DNA of 64,000 nt from Prorocentrum cordatum (taxonomy: Eukaryota > Sar > Dinophyceae > Prorocentrales > Prorocentraceae): positions 129,001-193,000 of the forward strand of contig CAUYUJ010015748.1 in the NCBI GenBank assembly GCA_963575745.1, written 5' to 3'. The position numbers and the translations under genes are program-made. This document shows positions 19,991 to 31,099 of the stretch, one piece after another. The notes beneath the pieces are model-generated. The model saw nothing but the letters and a program-made list of their open reading frames with translations, did no database searches and had not been told where the DNA came from. How positions within the stretch are numbered: the stretch's first letter is position 1; each line of letters begins with the position of its first letter.

Positions 19991-20062
19991 GCAACAGGAG
20001 GAGGGAATACAAGACACGAAGGACGGGGAAGGGGATGAGGGAGCAATCCAAATAAGATATGC

Positions 20063-20131
20063 ACGTGCATGTATGTATGTATATGTATATATATATATAC
20101 GTATACATATCTATATATATATATGTATATA
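20063..20131. repeat. (TA)n/(GTAT)n microsatellite
   Basis: ATGTATGTATATGTATATAT and similar for about 70 bp. Confidence 0.9.
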
Positions 20132-20234
20132 CAAAACTTGAACCTCGCTGCGTTTCGCTTTAACATCTTGGTTATATGAAACTGTATGGCCAATTCCGGA
20201 AACCCTGAACCCCAACATGTTGTCATTCCTTGGG

Positions 20235-20395
20235 GTCACATATTTACTTCCGCCAGCTTCCGGCGGCCTTCCGCCCGCGGAGGCGGCGTCCTTTTACTTC
20301 CGTCGGCTTCCACCACCCTTCCGCCGCCTTCCGCCGAGGAAGAGATGACACCGACTTCGAAACTTGAAGGCGAGGCCCTGTGTGGAACGCCTCAT
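20235..20395 (+). repeat. Dispersed CTTCCGCC repeat, copy A
   Basis: CTTCCGCCAGC/CTTCCGCC units, then GAGGAAGAGATG, an ACTTGAAGGCGAGGCCCT-like tail and GGAACGCC. The same order is found at about 59985-60115. Confidence 0.6.
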
Positions 20396-20559
20396 ATGCG
20401 TACGAATACTTACACAACAATCCGCCACCGTGCCCCCTGGCACGTTGAGGCGTGCTAGGATGCCAAATGCTGTCTGGTGGGGTTTGGGGATCTTCCAAGG
20501 GACTCCCCCTCCGGGTCGCTTAGTGCTGCGTATATCGCCCATGTTCCCAAGGGGTCCTG

Positions 20560-21150
20560 GGCGGCCATGGCGCCTCCCCGGGGCTTTCCAAGGCTTCCAT
20601 GACGGCCCAGGAGGCCCCCACGACGGTCCAAGAGGGCCCCGAGTCGCCGAACGATCGCTTGAAGACGCCCCAGATGGCCGCAAGATAATGCAAGAGACTT
20701 CTAAGTCGCCCCAAGAAGCCTCCACCCAAGAGGGCCCCCAAAGGCAATTTCATGGATTCCCCTTGTGCATTTTTCAAGGATTATGGCGTTCTCGCCTTTT
20801 CGGCTTTGCGACGTTCCAAGAAGGCCCAAGAGGCCCCAAGACCACCCCAAAACGGCCCAAGAGGCCTCCAAGAGGGCCCCAAGACGGCCCAAGAACGCCC
20901 CACGACGGCCCACGAGGCGCCCAAGACGGCCCAAGAGGGCTCCAAGACGGGCCCCATAAAGGGGGCCCAGAGAGGGAACACGAACCGACAATACGACCCT
21001 TCCGCCCCAAGGGCCCCCCAGGAGGCCCCAAGAGGACCCCAAGAGGCCCCCAAGATGCCCCGAGAGGCTCCCAAGAGGCCCCAAAACGGCCCCAAGAGGC
21101 GTCAAAACTGCCTCCCAGAGGCTCCCGAGAGGCCTCCCACGAGATTCCAA
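20560..21150 (+). repeat. CCAAGAGGCCCC short-period repeat
   Basis: Same repeat as at 1496-1910, with one palindromic variant GGGCCCCATAAAGGGGGCCC near 20951. The apparent 288-aa frame spanning it is low-complexity Pro/Arg/Gln. Confidence 0.8.
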
Positions 21151-21226
21151 CGAACATCCACTACGCTCCTCGGGTACCCCCTCGAAAGAAAGCCGCCGAG
21201 CATGCTGGGCTGACACGGTGGCACGT

Positions 21227-21335
21227 ATAAATGCATGCTAGCATACAGATATGTATGCCTGCACGCATGCAAGCATGTATGCATGCATGTATGTACGTAC
21301 GTACGTATGCCTGTATGCACGTATGTGTAGATGTG
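21227..21335 (+). repeat. GTATGCATGC-type tandem repeat
   Basis: ATGCATGCAAGCATGTATGC and GTACGTACGTACGTATGC; alternating purine-pyrimidine with many ATGCAT palindromes. Confidence 0.85.
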
Positions 21336-22254
21336 TGCGATGCACCGCCGACGCCGGCGTGAGGAACATCGGGCTCCACATCGAGCCGCAACACCGATGC
21401 ATTGGCGATGCGGCGCGATCCCCCGAACCCATCTACTCTGACCCCATCTGGGAAGCGCAATCAGATCCACCGCAATTCCAATTTATTTTCCTGGTTAAGA
21501 GGGAACGTGTTCACAAAACTTCAACCGACTCTTCCTCGAACACTGTGCCAATCAACATGACGCCAACCAAACCCGTGAACACCAAGCAAGCCGACCTGCG
21601 ATAGGCACTCTTACCATTCGTACCAGCATTTCGCCCTCAACCAGGATTTTTCCATAATGCTGTCTGAGCTGGCTGCTGGCGACGCCGTCCGAGTCGCAGA
21701 TGCCGTTCCTCGATCAGATGCTCAGTGGGCTGCCAGTCTCCCCACCCACTGGGCCACCTGCACGACGCGCGACTCACAGGCCTGAACGCACAATGGCTGT
21801 TCCCCTGGACCCTGCAATAGGTCGGGAGGGAAATAAAGTGGGCCTATCACCGTGTCGTTCCCTCGTTTTCGTCCGACGGTCTGGTGTGTCTTCAGCAGTG
21901 GCACCCTGATGGCTCCCCCACGGCGGCTCGTCATTAATACCGTCTTTGCTCCCCCAATAGGCGCGCCCCAGCTTTGGCCAAACGGTCAGCGTGCTGATTC
22001 CCTTGTAGTTGCCGCTTCTCGTCTGCGCTCACAGCGCCGCTCAGTGCTCTGTGCGATTTCACGCGGTGCGCCCGCACGTTCTGGCCCGCCGTCTACTTGA
22101 AGCACTCCTCCCACAGGTGCCGGCGTGTTCACGTGGCTACCAGTGAGCGGCGGGCTGGGAGAGTTGCGCAGCCAGTGGGCTCTTTGCAGTCGCTGTGACT
22201 GGGGAAACTGATACCGCTACTCCCCGAACCTCTCCTGGGGTGCGTTCTGACCAG
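21336..22254. other. Stretch without a confident gene
   Basis: A frame ending at 21604 (…IEPQHRCIGDAARSPEP…VNTKQADLR) has fairly protein-like content but no start outside the repeat before it. No family was recognised. Fragments at 21650-22140 are broken in all frames. Confidence 0.35.
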
Positions 22255-22412
22255 AATCTCGAGACTATCACCATCATTACTATCATCACCAGCAACATCG
22301 TCATCATCATCACTATCATCACCAGAAGGCGATCACCATCATTACTATGATCATGATCACGGTCATTGCCATCATTATCGTCATCGCTGCCACCATCACT
22401 TCCACCACCATC
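22255..22412 (+). repeat. (ATC)n microsatellite
   Basis: Degenerate CATCATTACTATCATCACC units. Confidence 0.85.
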
Positions 22413-22463
22413 CTCCGCGCGCCCTGCTGCCTCCTCAACGCCCCGTGGGAAAACCAAAAGGCA

Positions 22464-22815
22464 CGGATACCGCTACTCCCCGAACCTCTCCCTGGGTGCG
22501 TTCTGAGCAGAATCTCGCGGCGAATCCAGCGGTGGCGACGAGGGCCCCCCAGGAGGCCCCAAAAAGGGGAACCGAGGGAAGGCCAAGGCCACGCGAACGG
22601 CGATGTTGCTCAACGGTGACGCGGGGAACCGAATGGCAGGACATCGCGAACCACGTTTCCCGACATGTCCACTGTGCACATGTATCCAACGAGAACGACA
22701 CAGCGAATTGTAGGAACGCGCGAGCCACGCGCTCCCACAATACCGAAACATACATCGCCGTTACATGCATCGCCGTTCGCGTGTCTACGGGAAGGGTAGC
22801 GGCATCGGCACCTTG
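22464..22815. mobile_element. MITE-like element with ATACCGCTAC ends, copy 1
   Basis: The left end GGCACGGATACCGCTACTCC is inverted at the right as GGGTAGCGGCATCGGCACC (about 22794-22812). Internal TTCTGAGCAGAATCTCG and GCGAATCCAGCGGTGGC recur near 22205-22260, 30735-30830 and 53607-53746. No coding content. Confidence 0.5.
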
Positions 22816-23865
22816 CCCTCCCCTGAAGAGTTGCGCAGCCAGTGGACCTGCACATCCTTTCGGACCTGCAGGTTCCAGGACTCCCTCATATTTATCTGAA
22901 GCAATGGATTTACATCCCAGTGCGTTCACAGGGCATTTTCAACTCGCACGTCTGGCCGGCGATGTCTTGGGGCGCCGCGCCATCAGCTTCCCAGCCAGAG
23001 AACACAAGACCCACCGTGGACGGGAGGACGAGAACAAAAATACACAACCGGCAGCGCTCACCAGCACCGTTGGCAGGCCGTTCCCCTGGAGCCGCCCAGC
23101 GAGTGCAAGGGCGCACCAGGGGAACCCAGCTGGAGTTTTGGACGCTGGAGCTGCCCGGCGAATACAAGGGCGCACCAGACGAGCCCAGCGGATGCAAGGG
23201 CCGAGGCCCGGAAGAGCGGCGACGGGGAGCGGCGGCACTGTGGCAACGAGGGCTGGCAGCGACCCACGGAGCGGCCACGAGGAGCGGCTGCTGGTACCGT
23301 TGGTCGGGCGTTTCCCTGACGTCGCGCGTTTGCGAATGGCCAACACTGCACCTGCCCAGGTGCGCGAGAGAGGCCCGTTGCGGGCTGGCGGTCGACGGCC
23401 CGACGGCGGACCACACGGCAGACGACGCTGCAATCCCCAAGGGACACTGGCGTGCAAGAGCCAAAGGGAATCCCGCGCCACGCTGAGCGTGAACATCCTA
23501 CTCCCTCGGAGCACACTAGCGTGAACACCAGCGAATGAGACAAGCGAGCGCCTGCCCACCAGGATCAAGCGCTGGACGCAAGCCAGGGAAGCCCCCAAAG
23601 GCTTAAAAGAAAAGAGTGGAGTACAAAACACTGTTCCGTCTTGTTTTCCTGCTCCCCCAACCGCCACGCGATGTCGGAGCGGAAAGAAAACGCGGACGGA
23701 GCCCGGAAAAAAATGCGCCAGAACCGGCCGCAGAAGCTGCAACACGCCACCAAGAAACGCACGGCCCTGTCGGGGCCCGCGAAAGCCGCGACGCCCAGCG
23801 GTGCGCTTCCCCCCGCTCCCGGCCCCAGCCGGAAGAGAAGGAAGAGGCTTTGGAAGGAATGAGGA
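22816..23865. other. GC-rich stretch without a confident gene
   Basis: Open in several frames on both strands because GC is high. It contains near-repeats such as AGCGAGTGCAAGGGCGCACC, AATACAAGGGCGCACC and GGATGCAAGGGC at 23095-23200. None of the overlapping frames stands out as coding. Confidence 0.4.
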
Positions 23866-23936
23866 GGAGGCGGAGGAGGAGGAGGAGGAGGAGGAAGAGG
23901 AGGAGGAGGAGGAGGAGGAGGAGGAGGAGGAGGAAG
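23866..23936 (+). repeat. (GGA)n microsatellite
   Basis: GGA/GAA trinucleotides; the repeat resumes at 24131 after the inserted element. Confidence 0.9.
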
Positions 23937-23938
23937 AG

Positions 23939-24131
23939 GTTGGCGGCGCGCACAGGGGAGTTGCGCAATGGGGGAGGGCGGCCTTTTAACAAGGCGGGAT
24001 GGCTTCTAAGAAGGCGGGGGGCGTCTTAGACGCAATCCCGGCTTCTACGAAGGCGCCTGCCTTCTAAGGAGAGCGCCGCCTTCTTACGAGGCCGCCCCCC
24101 CTCGCGCCACCCCCTTGCGCGCGCCGCCAAG
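23939..24131. mobile_element. MITE-like inverted-repeat element in a GGA microsatellite
   Basis: Starts TTGGCGGCGCGCACAGGGG and ends CCCTTGCGCGCGCCGCCAA. The arms stay about 80% complementary for roughly 58 bp (GGGCGGCCTTTTAACAAGGC against the right-end equivalent). Inside are TTCTAAGAAGGC-type small palindromes. GGAGG repeats lie on both sides. Confidence 0.6.
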
Positions 24132-25480
24132 GAGGAGGAGGATGAGGAGAACGAGCGATTCGACGTAGTCAGTTAATGGCTGACATCAAAGTTAAGTGGC
24201 CACCTGGGCTTGCTGTGCCTTGCTGAGCAGCGTGGGCCACAAGCCCAGAAAGATACTCCTGCCGATGGGGGGCCACGAGATTCACGCATGGACTCGCTAG
24301 CTCACGGACCCTGCGAGCCGACGGCGCGAAGCAAATCAAACCTCTTCTCAGAAATCACGACGGGAGCCCTAGACCCTATCTTTCTGCGCCATCCTTCGAG
24401 CCGGATCGATCCGCGGGGGTCCCAGGGCCCGAAACCAAGCGAAAACGCCCAGCACGAAAGAATTGAGGGCGGAGGTGATGAATCAGAGAGGGTGGCGAGC
24501 GAGGAGGGGCGCGCTCCTCGCTCACGCTCGCGCGGAACGTGTGGCGGAGCTTCCGCTCGAGGACCCTGCCCGACCTCGCCGCCGCCACAGGCTCGACCGC
24601 GAACTCCTTCGTGCCCCCCGCGGGGCCCGACGTGGCCGGCTCGCGCGGGAGACAGGGCCGACTCACATCTTCGACAGGGCCGAGTTTGCAAGCGATGAGA
24701 TGTTTCTCTGATGCCTCGGTTAACGGTGTGGGCATTGGATAAGGACCCTTGAATCAGGAATCCCGGGTCTGGAAGCCAGTGGAAAGCCAATCGTGGATCG
24801 GCCATGGATACCACCGCCGCCCTCATTGGATAAGGAGTCCTCCAGGGTCTGGCTCCTCCTGGGACTATTCCTTAACCAACGCAGCCCCCACCGTACTTCG
24901 GGCAACGGTCCTTACCCTGGGGAGGCCCGGATGAAGGTCACTCCTGGGTGGAGAGCCCCTCCCCACTCGCACGATCGTTATCATTACACGTGGGGAGGTT
25001 GGCCCAGGTAACGACCGTCACGCGCCAGAGGATAACAAAAAGATCTCGATGGGGGTCCTGCACTGCCCTGGGAAAGTGATACATCTGCAAACCTCGATTT
25101 GTGCGATTTCGCGGCCTTTGGCTCCTCGGTGTCTTTGGGCTCCTGTGGCCGTCCTCGGGCCCCGGGACCGTCAGACACAGACCCAGGAAGAAAAACTGCT
25201 CCAAGCCCCCAGACGATTCTGGCACGACCTGCAGAAGTTGCATTGCTTACGTTTTCCTCGCCCCTCCCTCGCAGAGCCGATCGTGCTGCTCCTCTTGAGC
25301 TCCTGGTCCTTCTGCCCATCGCTCGCCTGCGCCGCCTCAACCTGCTCTTTCTCCTCCTCCATCTCTTCTCCTTATGAGTAACTGCTTCCTGTCGCCCCAG
25401 ACGGTTTGGTAGGACGGGCTGCGCCTTTCGCCTGAGACTTCCTCACCATGTGCGACCCTGAACCTTGACATGTCCAGCAC
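24132..25480. other. Stretch without a confident gene
   Basis: CATTGGATAAGGA occurs twice (24731 and 24825) within a diverged repeat. A minus-strand frame at about 24463-24720 (ASEKHLIACKLGPVEDVSRP) could be an exon, but both other frames are equally open, so it is not called. Confidence 0.4.
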
Positions 25481-25735
25481 TTTCACGGATGGATGGGGAG
25501 CTGTTTTCAAAATGTGGCTCTCGCCTTACACTCGTCTAAAACAAGTTGTAACACTTTCAACGGATGCAGGGCGGGTTGTTTTCAAAATGTGGCTCGCGCC
25601 GTAGCGCAGCGCACATGTCTCCTGAAAGTGTGCAGCAGCTTCATGGATGGAGGATGGGTGGTCTTCAAACTGTATCTCTCGCCGTAGCGCAGCGCACATT
25701 CGCTGTGAAAACTTGCAAAGATATCAAACATTCGC
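25480..25735 (+). repeat. Tandem repeat, three ~80-bp units
   Basis: GGATG...TTTTCAAAATGTGGCTC followed by CGCCGTAGCGCAGCGCACAT, near 25490, 25563 and 25643. The units are diverged. Confidence 0.7.
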
Positions 25736-25775
25736 ATGGTCGACGACCCGGGAACTTCTGGCAAGACTGAACACT

Positions 25776-25930
25776 GTCAGGACGCAGCGCTCACGTTGAT
25801 TCGCGGTGTTGAAGTCCCAGAAATCGCATTCTGGCGCGATTCAGGATTTTCAGGACGCAACAATCACTCTGATTCGCAACGCTGAAATCCAGGAATGCCT
25901 TTCGGCACAATTGACGATGCTCAGACGTTT
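25776..25930 (+). repeat. Tandem repeat, two ~75-bp units
   Basis: TCAGGACGCAGCGCTCACGT, then GATTCGC, then a GTTGAAGTCCCAGAAATCG-like stretch, repeated from 25851 with TCAGGACGCAACAATCACTC. Confidence 0.7.
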
Positions 25931-26149
25931 GCCTTCGCATGGGGCATTTCCCGAAATGAAAGTAAACTCTTATAGGGCCCTATGAAGAGGAAGCTTCGAG
26001 GGAAGGTTTATTGCAACACTGTTGACGCGTCTTGGGTTTACACTGGTTCCCCTCCTCTTCCTGCTGGGCTGTCCTACTGGTGTCTCCCCCCATGATATTT
26101 GTCCCCTCCTTCTTCCACCCCCTTGACCCCCCTGCCCCCTCGCCTCATG

Positions 26150-27110
26150 GTCTTCCTCCTTTCTTCCCCCTCCCCCTCCGCCTCCTCCTGCTCTTCCTCC
26201 TGCTCCTCCTCCTCCTCCTCCTCCTCTTCGTCACGTCGTCCCCCTCCCTTCTTCCCCAGGGGCGCCGCCAGGAGGCGGCGCCATGGTGTTGAGACAGCCC
26301 TGGGCTACTCCGGGGGCCAGTTGAGGCCAGCTGGGGCTACTCGGGGGGGCCTTGCTGAGGCCAGCGGGGACTCCCTGGGGGGGCTGTCCGTGCGCAGCCC
26401 AGAGCCGTACCACTCCTCCTCCTCCTCCTCCTCCTCCTCCTCCTCCTCCTCCTCCTCCTCCTCCCCTTCCTCCTCCTCCTCCTCCCCCTCCTTCTCCTCA
26501 TCCTTCCTCCTCCTCCTCCTCCTCCTCCTCCTCCTCCTCCTCCTCCTCCTTCTCCTCCTGTTCCTCCTACTCCTCCTCCCTCCTCCTCCCCTCCTCCTCC
26601 TCCTCCTCCTCCTCCTCCTCCTCCCCTCCTCCCCCTCCTCCTCCCCCTCCTCCTCCCCCTCCTCCTCTCCTCCTGGCCCTACCTTCTCCTCCTCCTCGCT
26701 CCTTCTCCTCCTCGCTTCTTCTCCTCCTCGCTCCTCCTCCTTCTCCTCGTATTTTTTCTCCCCCCCTCTGCCACCGTGCTCCCCCCGGCCGGCTCCCCAG
26801 TCCTTGCCCGGCACCACGGCGATGGCGTCCTCCGCGCAGGGGAGAGCGCGCCCGGAGGCGGGAGCAAGGTGGCAGGGGGCAAGCTGGGCATCGGGGAGGC
26901 CCTCCCACTCGTCCTCCTCCTCCTCGCTCCTCAACGTCGCTCCTCAACGGCGCTCCTCAACGTCGCTCCTCGGCCCCTCTCCTCCCTGCTCCTCGCTCCT
27001 CCTCGCTCCTCCTCGCTGCTCCTTGCTCCTCCCTCCGACTGCTCCTCGCTCCTGCTTCCTCGCTCCTCCTCGCTTCTCCTTCCTCGCTCCTCCTGCCTGT
27101 TCGCTCCTCC
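26150..27110 (+). repeat. CCT-rich low complexity
   Basis: CCT runs at about 26200-26227, 26410-26760 and 26908-27110, the last as CTCCTCAACGTCGCTCCTC units. Long Ser/Pro/Leu and Glu/Arg frames here are artefacts. Confidence 0.85.
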
Positions 27111-28509
27111 CTTACGGGTCGGCAGCGGACTTAAAGGTCACACTACATGCTGAGGGGGACAGGGAGCATAACCAAGAGGTGATCAATCTGCGATACGGAC
27201 AGACGAGGCGGTTCGTGAGGAGTGAACGTAAGGAGCAAGCTCCGGAATGATTTAAGGATCGGCACCTCAAGAAAGACGGTACAATTCAGAATAGCGCGGG
27301 CGGGCACTAGCATGCAATGCTGCTTAGCTTATTCGGCTGGATGTTTGAAGGGGCGGGGAGGCGAAGAGGAACCTGATGGTACGCAAACGACGGAGGGATG
27401 AAACTGAAAGTAACTAGGGTGTCGTGTAGGTTCAGACATCGTATGTTCATGCTGGGGAGGTGAGGGGAGAAGACGATCTGGAACCTTAAGAACACATGGC
27501 AAACTAAAAGGGATAATCCATTGGGTCTGCCTCACGTCATCACCGCAACACGGGAGGTTCAGTACGACTATGCTCTAACATACTATTGGTGCATCGCCGC
27601 ACGGTCCAGGACATCTCACGCGCTCGGTGTACCGCTTGAGAGGCAATGGTGGGGTCCAGGGCCTAGGGCGGTGGTGTACGAAGTACGTCTCCTTATCGCG
27701 ATGGCCATGGCGGCGGCAGCGGCCGTTTTCTTCTGCGAGCGGATGGAGCCGCTAGCAACTGAATGGAGCTTCTTGTATGCTCACAGCTTAGCATGGGGGA
27801 AACGGGTCCTGAGAGAAACGAGTCCTTGACCCCAGGGCCTCCCTGGACCCCAGGGCCCCCCCCCCGGACGAGATCTTCATCCTTAGTCGTTTTCTGACAG
27901 TCCCGTGGACCGTGGAGGGCCCCGAGAGCCCGAAAAAGGCGAAACAAATTCAGGACCCTTTGCCTGCAGGACCATGTTCCCCGTGGCGAACAGCGCTGCT
28001 TGGACGGCCTTGGCAAACCGGAGCCTCCTCCACGACTCCTGCGTGGCGTCATGGGGCTCGCTGTTCCGGCCGCTTGCACCACGGCGGCTGCGGGGCCAGG
28101 CCACAGATTGATGTTCCACGGCCTGCGGCCGTTGACCGCGTCCTTCCCCGGGCCGCGCAAAAAACAAAAAAAAATGCCGTGGCGGCGCAAACCGTGGCGA
28201 CAGGTGCGTCCCACCCGTGGCGTCAGGCACGAGTGCGACGCGCCCGCTGCAACGGTCAACAGCCGCGTCGTCCTACGGATAAAAAAAGCAAAGAGTCACA
28301 GCAGTGGCGGAGGGCGGGGGCGGGAGGGGAGAATTGCATGATAAGAAACTGGGGGAGCAGCATGGAGACGACGCTGCAGGAGGAGAAGGAGGAGGAGGAT
28401 CGGTAACGATAGTGAGCCCTAGGTTTACCAGCGATGCTGAATTTCGACATAGGGACGGCATGAATATACACTTTCGGAGCTCCGCGAAGATTTCTTGGAT
28501 CTGCGCTGG
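27111..28509. other. Stretch without a recognised gene
   Basis: Mixed composition. 27830-27950 contains a diverged member of a dispersed family (CATCCTTAGTCGTTTTCTGA then CAGTCCC) also seen at about 43960 and 44070. Confidence 0.45.
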
Positions 28510-28516
28510 ACCCCCA

Positions 28517-28558
28517 GGCGGCGCCTCTGGCGCCGCCGCTGGCGCGCTCCGCGCACCT
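28517..28558. repeat. GC-rich double hairpin, copy 1
   Basis: First hairpin GGCGGCGCC-TCT-GGCGCCGCC (28517-28537), then GGCGCGC-TCC-GCGCACC, imperfect. The same pair of hairpins occurs at 57392-57435 and 58786-58826. Confidence 0.65.
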
Positions 28559-28804
28559 GGGGGGGTGGGCAGCGCCGCCGAACCAAGTCATCAGCGGGGA
28601 GCTCCGAATTATGGTTGTGCCGTTTTTGAATAACTAAACAAGGACCCCTAACCCTTTGGGAGGGGACCTAAGTTAGGAGGGCCAAAAACATTAGGGATAC
28701 GGGCTCAGTTCTGCAGGTGTATCGAACCAAACCGTCCAGATTGCTTATAACCCTAATGCAAAGACGGGGACCTCAGTGAGGCCACGTCTTCATCGTGCTA
28801 CTAG
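28559..28804. other. Stretch without a recognised gene
   Basis: AT content rises, with CCCTAACCCTTTGGGAGGGG near 28647. Nothing coding is seen. Confidence 0.4.
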
Positions 28805-29538
28805 GGCTAAGGGTTCTTTTGCTCTCGATGAGTCCTCTGTCCCTCTGGCACAGTCTCCCTCCCGTCCCAAGCCTCGCCATCACACAGGGCTCGATCCGAG
28901 CAGTGCTCTCCGTTTTCGCTTTGCTTCCGCTTCCTCTCGTTCTGCCCCCGCCCCGCCTCTGCTGCGAAACGAACTCACGAGGAGAACGGCCTACGAGGTC
29001 GTCGGAACACCGGCCCGGTCGAGCCCTGCCACCACTAGGGAGCACACAAAGGACGTACGCGCCCAGCTATGTACATGAACACGGCCCCTTGACCCGCGAG
29101 ACCTGCCGCGCGATACGAACCTTCGCGCAGTGCGAACTCTCGAAACCAGCGTGGATTCATGTACATGTACGTCCTTCTTTCGCTCCTGAACCACGAGCCC
29201 GTGCCGTGTGCCCTCCGGACGGCCCCCCCCCCGCCGCGCAACGACGAGGGGCCCCCGGGCCTGCCCTGCAGCACGACGGGGGCCCCGTGCGGAGAGGGGG
29301 GGGCCGCCCTCCGTCCGTGCAGCAGTGGCACGGCTCGAAGTAGTAGTCTCGAGCCCGGGCGTTCGTGAGTTCGTTTCGCAGCAGAGGCGGGACGGGGGCA
29401 GAACGAGAGGAAACGGAAGCAAAGCGAAAACGGAAAGCACTGCTCAGATCGAGCCCTGTGTGATGGCGAGGCTTGGGACGGGAGGGAGACTGTGCCAGAG
29501 GGACAGAGGACTCATTGAGAGCAAAAGAACCCTTAGCC
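28805..29538. mobile_element. Inverted-repeat (foldback-like) element with ~170-bp arms
   Basis: The left arm 28805-28980 starts GGCTAAGGGTTCTTTTGCTC and the right arm 29368-29538 ends with its inverse, GAACCCTTAGCC. The arms are over 90% complementary by eye, with a spacer of about 390 bp. The spacer has no convincing gene, and no target duplication is obvious. Confidence 0.65.
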
Positions 29539-29745
29539 AGCGCCCCGCCGTGAGGAGGAGCCTCCCTCCGCCCTCCGTCCGTGCAGCAGCGGCGCGGCTC
29601 GAAGTAGCAGTCTCGAGCCAGCGCCCCGCCGTGAGGAGGAGCCTCCCTCCGCCCTCCGTCCGTGCCGCAGTGGCACGGCTCGAAGTAGCAGTCTCGAGCC
29701 AGCGCCCCGCCGCGAGGAGGAACCTCCCCCCGCCCGTGCAGAGCT
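29538..29745 (+). repeat. ~81-bp tandem repeat
   Basis: Units start CAGCGCCCCGCCGTGAGGAG at about 29538, 29619 and 29700, each with GCTCGAAGTAGCAGTCTCGA near its end. A partial copy is at about 29300-29357. Confidence 0.8.
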
Positions 29746-30499
29746 TCCACACGGGCTTGCACTTCCGCCGGAGGGTCGCGGGCGAAGTCCGAGCTTGGGG
29801 AGGAGGCGTCCTCCGTGCTTGAGGCGGCTGGGAGCTTGTCAGACGAGCGTGCGTGGCGCACAGAACGAACCCCACGTTCTGCAAACACACGGCCTTCCAT
29901 CCTTGAAGCTGCCGGGCGCTTTTACTTTAGAGGGACGCTCTCGGAGCTGAGGCGAAAACCACAGTTTGAAAGCCAACCGCCATCCATCCTTGTAGCTGTT
30001 GGAGCAGCCAAGCTTCAGGGTGAGAAGTGGTGAGGAAGTCTACCCGCACGGCCCGCCCTGACGATAAGTCTCGTGCTGCGACGAAAAAGGATCTATCCAG
30101 AAGGAACAGGGATTGAAGAACAGGACGAGAGAAGGATGACGAGCGATGAGGAAGGAGTCGGGATGAGGAGAAGGACGATCGGGGGAATGCGGAAATATGC
30201 GGATGACGAGGAAGCGGCATCAATGGAAAATCCAACCTCGCCGAATGGCGGATCGGCCCAACAACGAGAGACGCCCCGCTGCAGACCTCACGCACATCAT
30301 TCGAGCTGGCGCTCCGTGCTGGCGCCCCGCTTTTGCATCAGTTCGAGCTTCGACCAAACCTTCGCTGCAATCGTCGAACGCACGGTACACTTGACCGCGC
30401 AAGGGACAACCATCACAACATTGCCGAATGCAGAATCCTGGCAGGCAGCTGAAATATGGAACAAGGACCAACGTGGGCCAGAGAAGGCATGATCACCGC
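29746..30499. other. Stretch without a recognised gene
   Basis: CTTCCATCCTTGAAGCTG and CATCCATCCTTGTAGCTG form a diverged pair about 90 bp apart (29891 and 29982). No frame is convincing. Confidence 0.4.
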
Positions 30500-30504
30500 T
30501 TCAC

Positions 30505-30555
30505 TCCTCCTCCTCCTCCTCCTCCTCCTCCACCTCCTCCTCTTCCTCCTCAGCC
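30505..30555 (+). repeat. (CCT)n microsatellite
   Basis: CTCCTCCTCCTCCTCCTCCT followed by degenerate CCT. Confidence 0.9.
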
Positions 30556-30569
30556 TCTTTCGAGGGCGT

Positions 30570-30840
30570 TCGCGAGGGGGGCGTCCAAGAGAGGGGTCGC
30601 TAAATCATGTCCCGAGGCATGTGCGCGGACGAGGAGGGGGACCTGGGGACGTATTGCAAGAAAGGGAGCGGGTCGTGAAAGCCAGGGGGATTCATGGCCC
30701 GCGGTACCCCCTTTCTTGAAAAACCTGCCCGTGTCGGTACTCTCTGGACCTCGCCCAGGGGTTGTTCTGACCAGAAGTTTGGGGAAAATCCAGCGGTGGC
30801 AGTGAGGGCCCTCCAGAAGGAGCAGCGGCATCGGTATCTC
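30570..30840. repeat. Two dispersed repeats side by side
   Basis: 30570-30700 resembles 40665-40800 (CCAAGAGAGGGG..., GGCATGTGCGCGG, GGGGACGTATTG, CATGGCCCGCG). 30735-30830 is a member of the ATACCGCTAC family (TTCTGACCAGAAG, AATCCAGCGGTGGC, GCGGCATCGGTATC). Confidence 0.5.
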
Positions 30841-30892
30841 TCCCTTCTCTGTTCCCCAGGTGGTATGTAGCCTCGCCTACACGCAAGAGCGG

Positions 30893-30939
30893 CCCTGGGC
30901 AAGAGTGACCTTTGGGCCAAAGGTCACTCTTGCCCAGGG
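30893..30939. repeat. 47-nt perfect palindrome
   Basis: Arms of 23 nt (CCCTGGGCAAGAGTGACCTT then TGG) around a single central G, with the exact inverse on the right. AGGTCACTCTTGC or TGTCACTCTTGCC recurs at about 30961 and 31093. Confidence 0.9.
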
Positions 30940-31099
30940 TCGCAGCTTCAGGGGGACCAAATGTCACTCTTGCCCCGGGCAAAGGCTTTGGTGCGCAGCT
31001 TTAGGGGGCCGCGGGGGGAGCAGGTCAGCTTCAAGCAGGCCAGCCAGCGCGGGGAGGACCACTGTGGTCCCGCACCATGAGTCACTCAGGCGAAAGGTC

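Noticed and set aside
22445-23524. 359-aa plus-strand frame
   Set aside because: It starts inside a MITE-like element, and competing minus-strand frames of similar length overlap it; composition is Ala/Arg/Pro/Gly-rich.
24463-24742. Possible exon on either strand
   Set aside because: Three frames are equally open and protein-like because of high GC; nothing decides between them.
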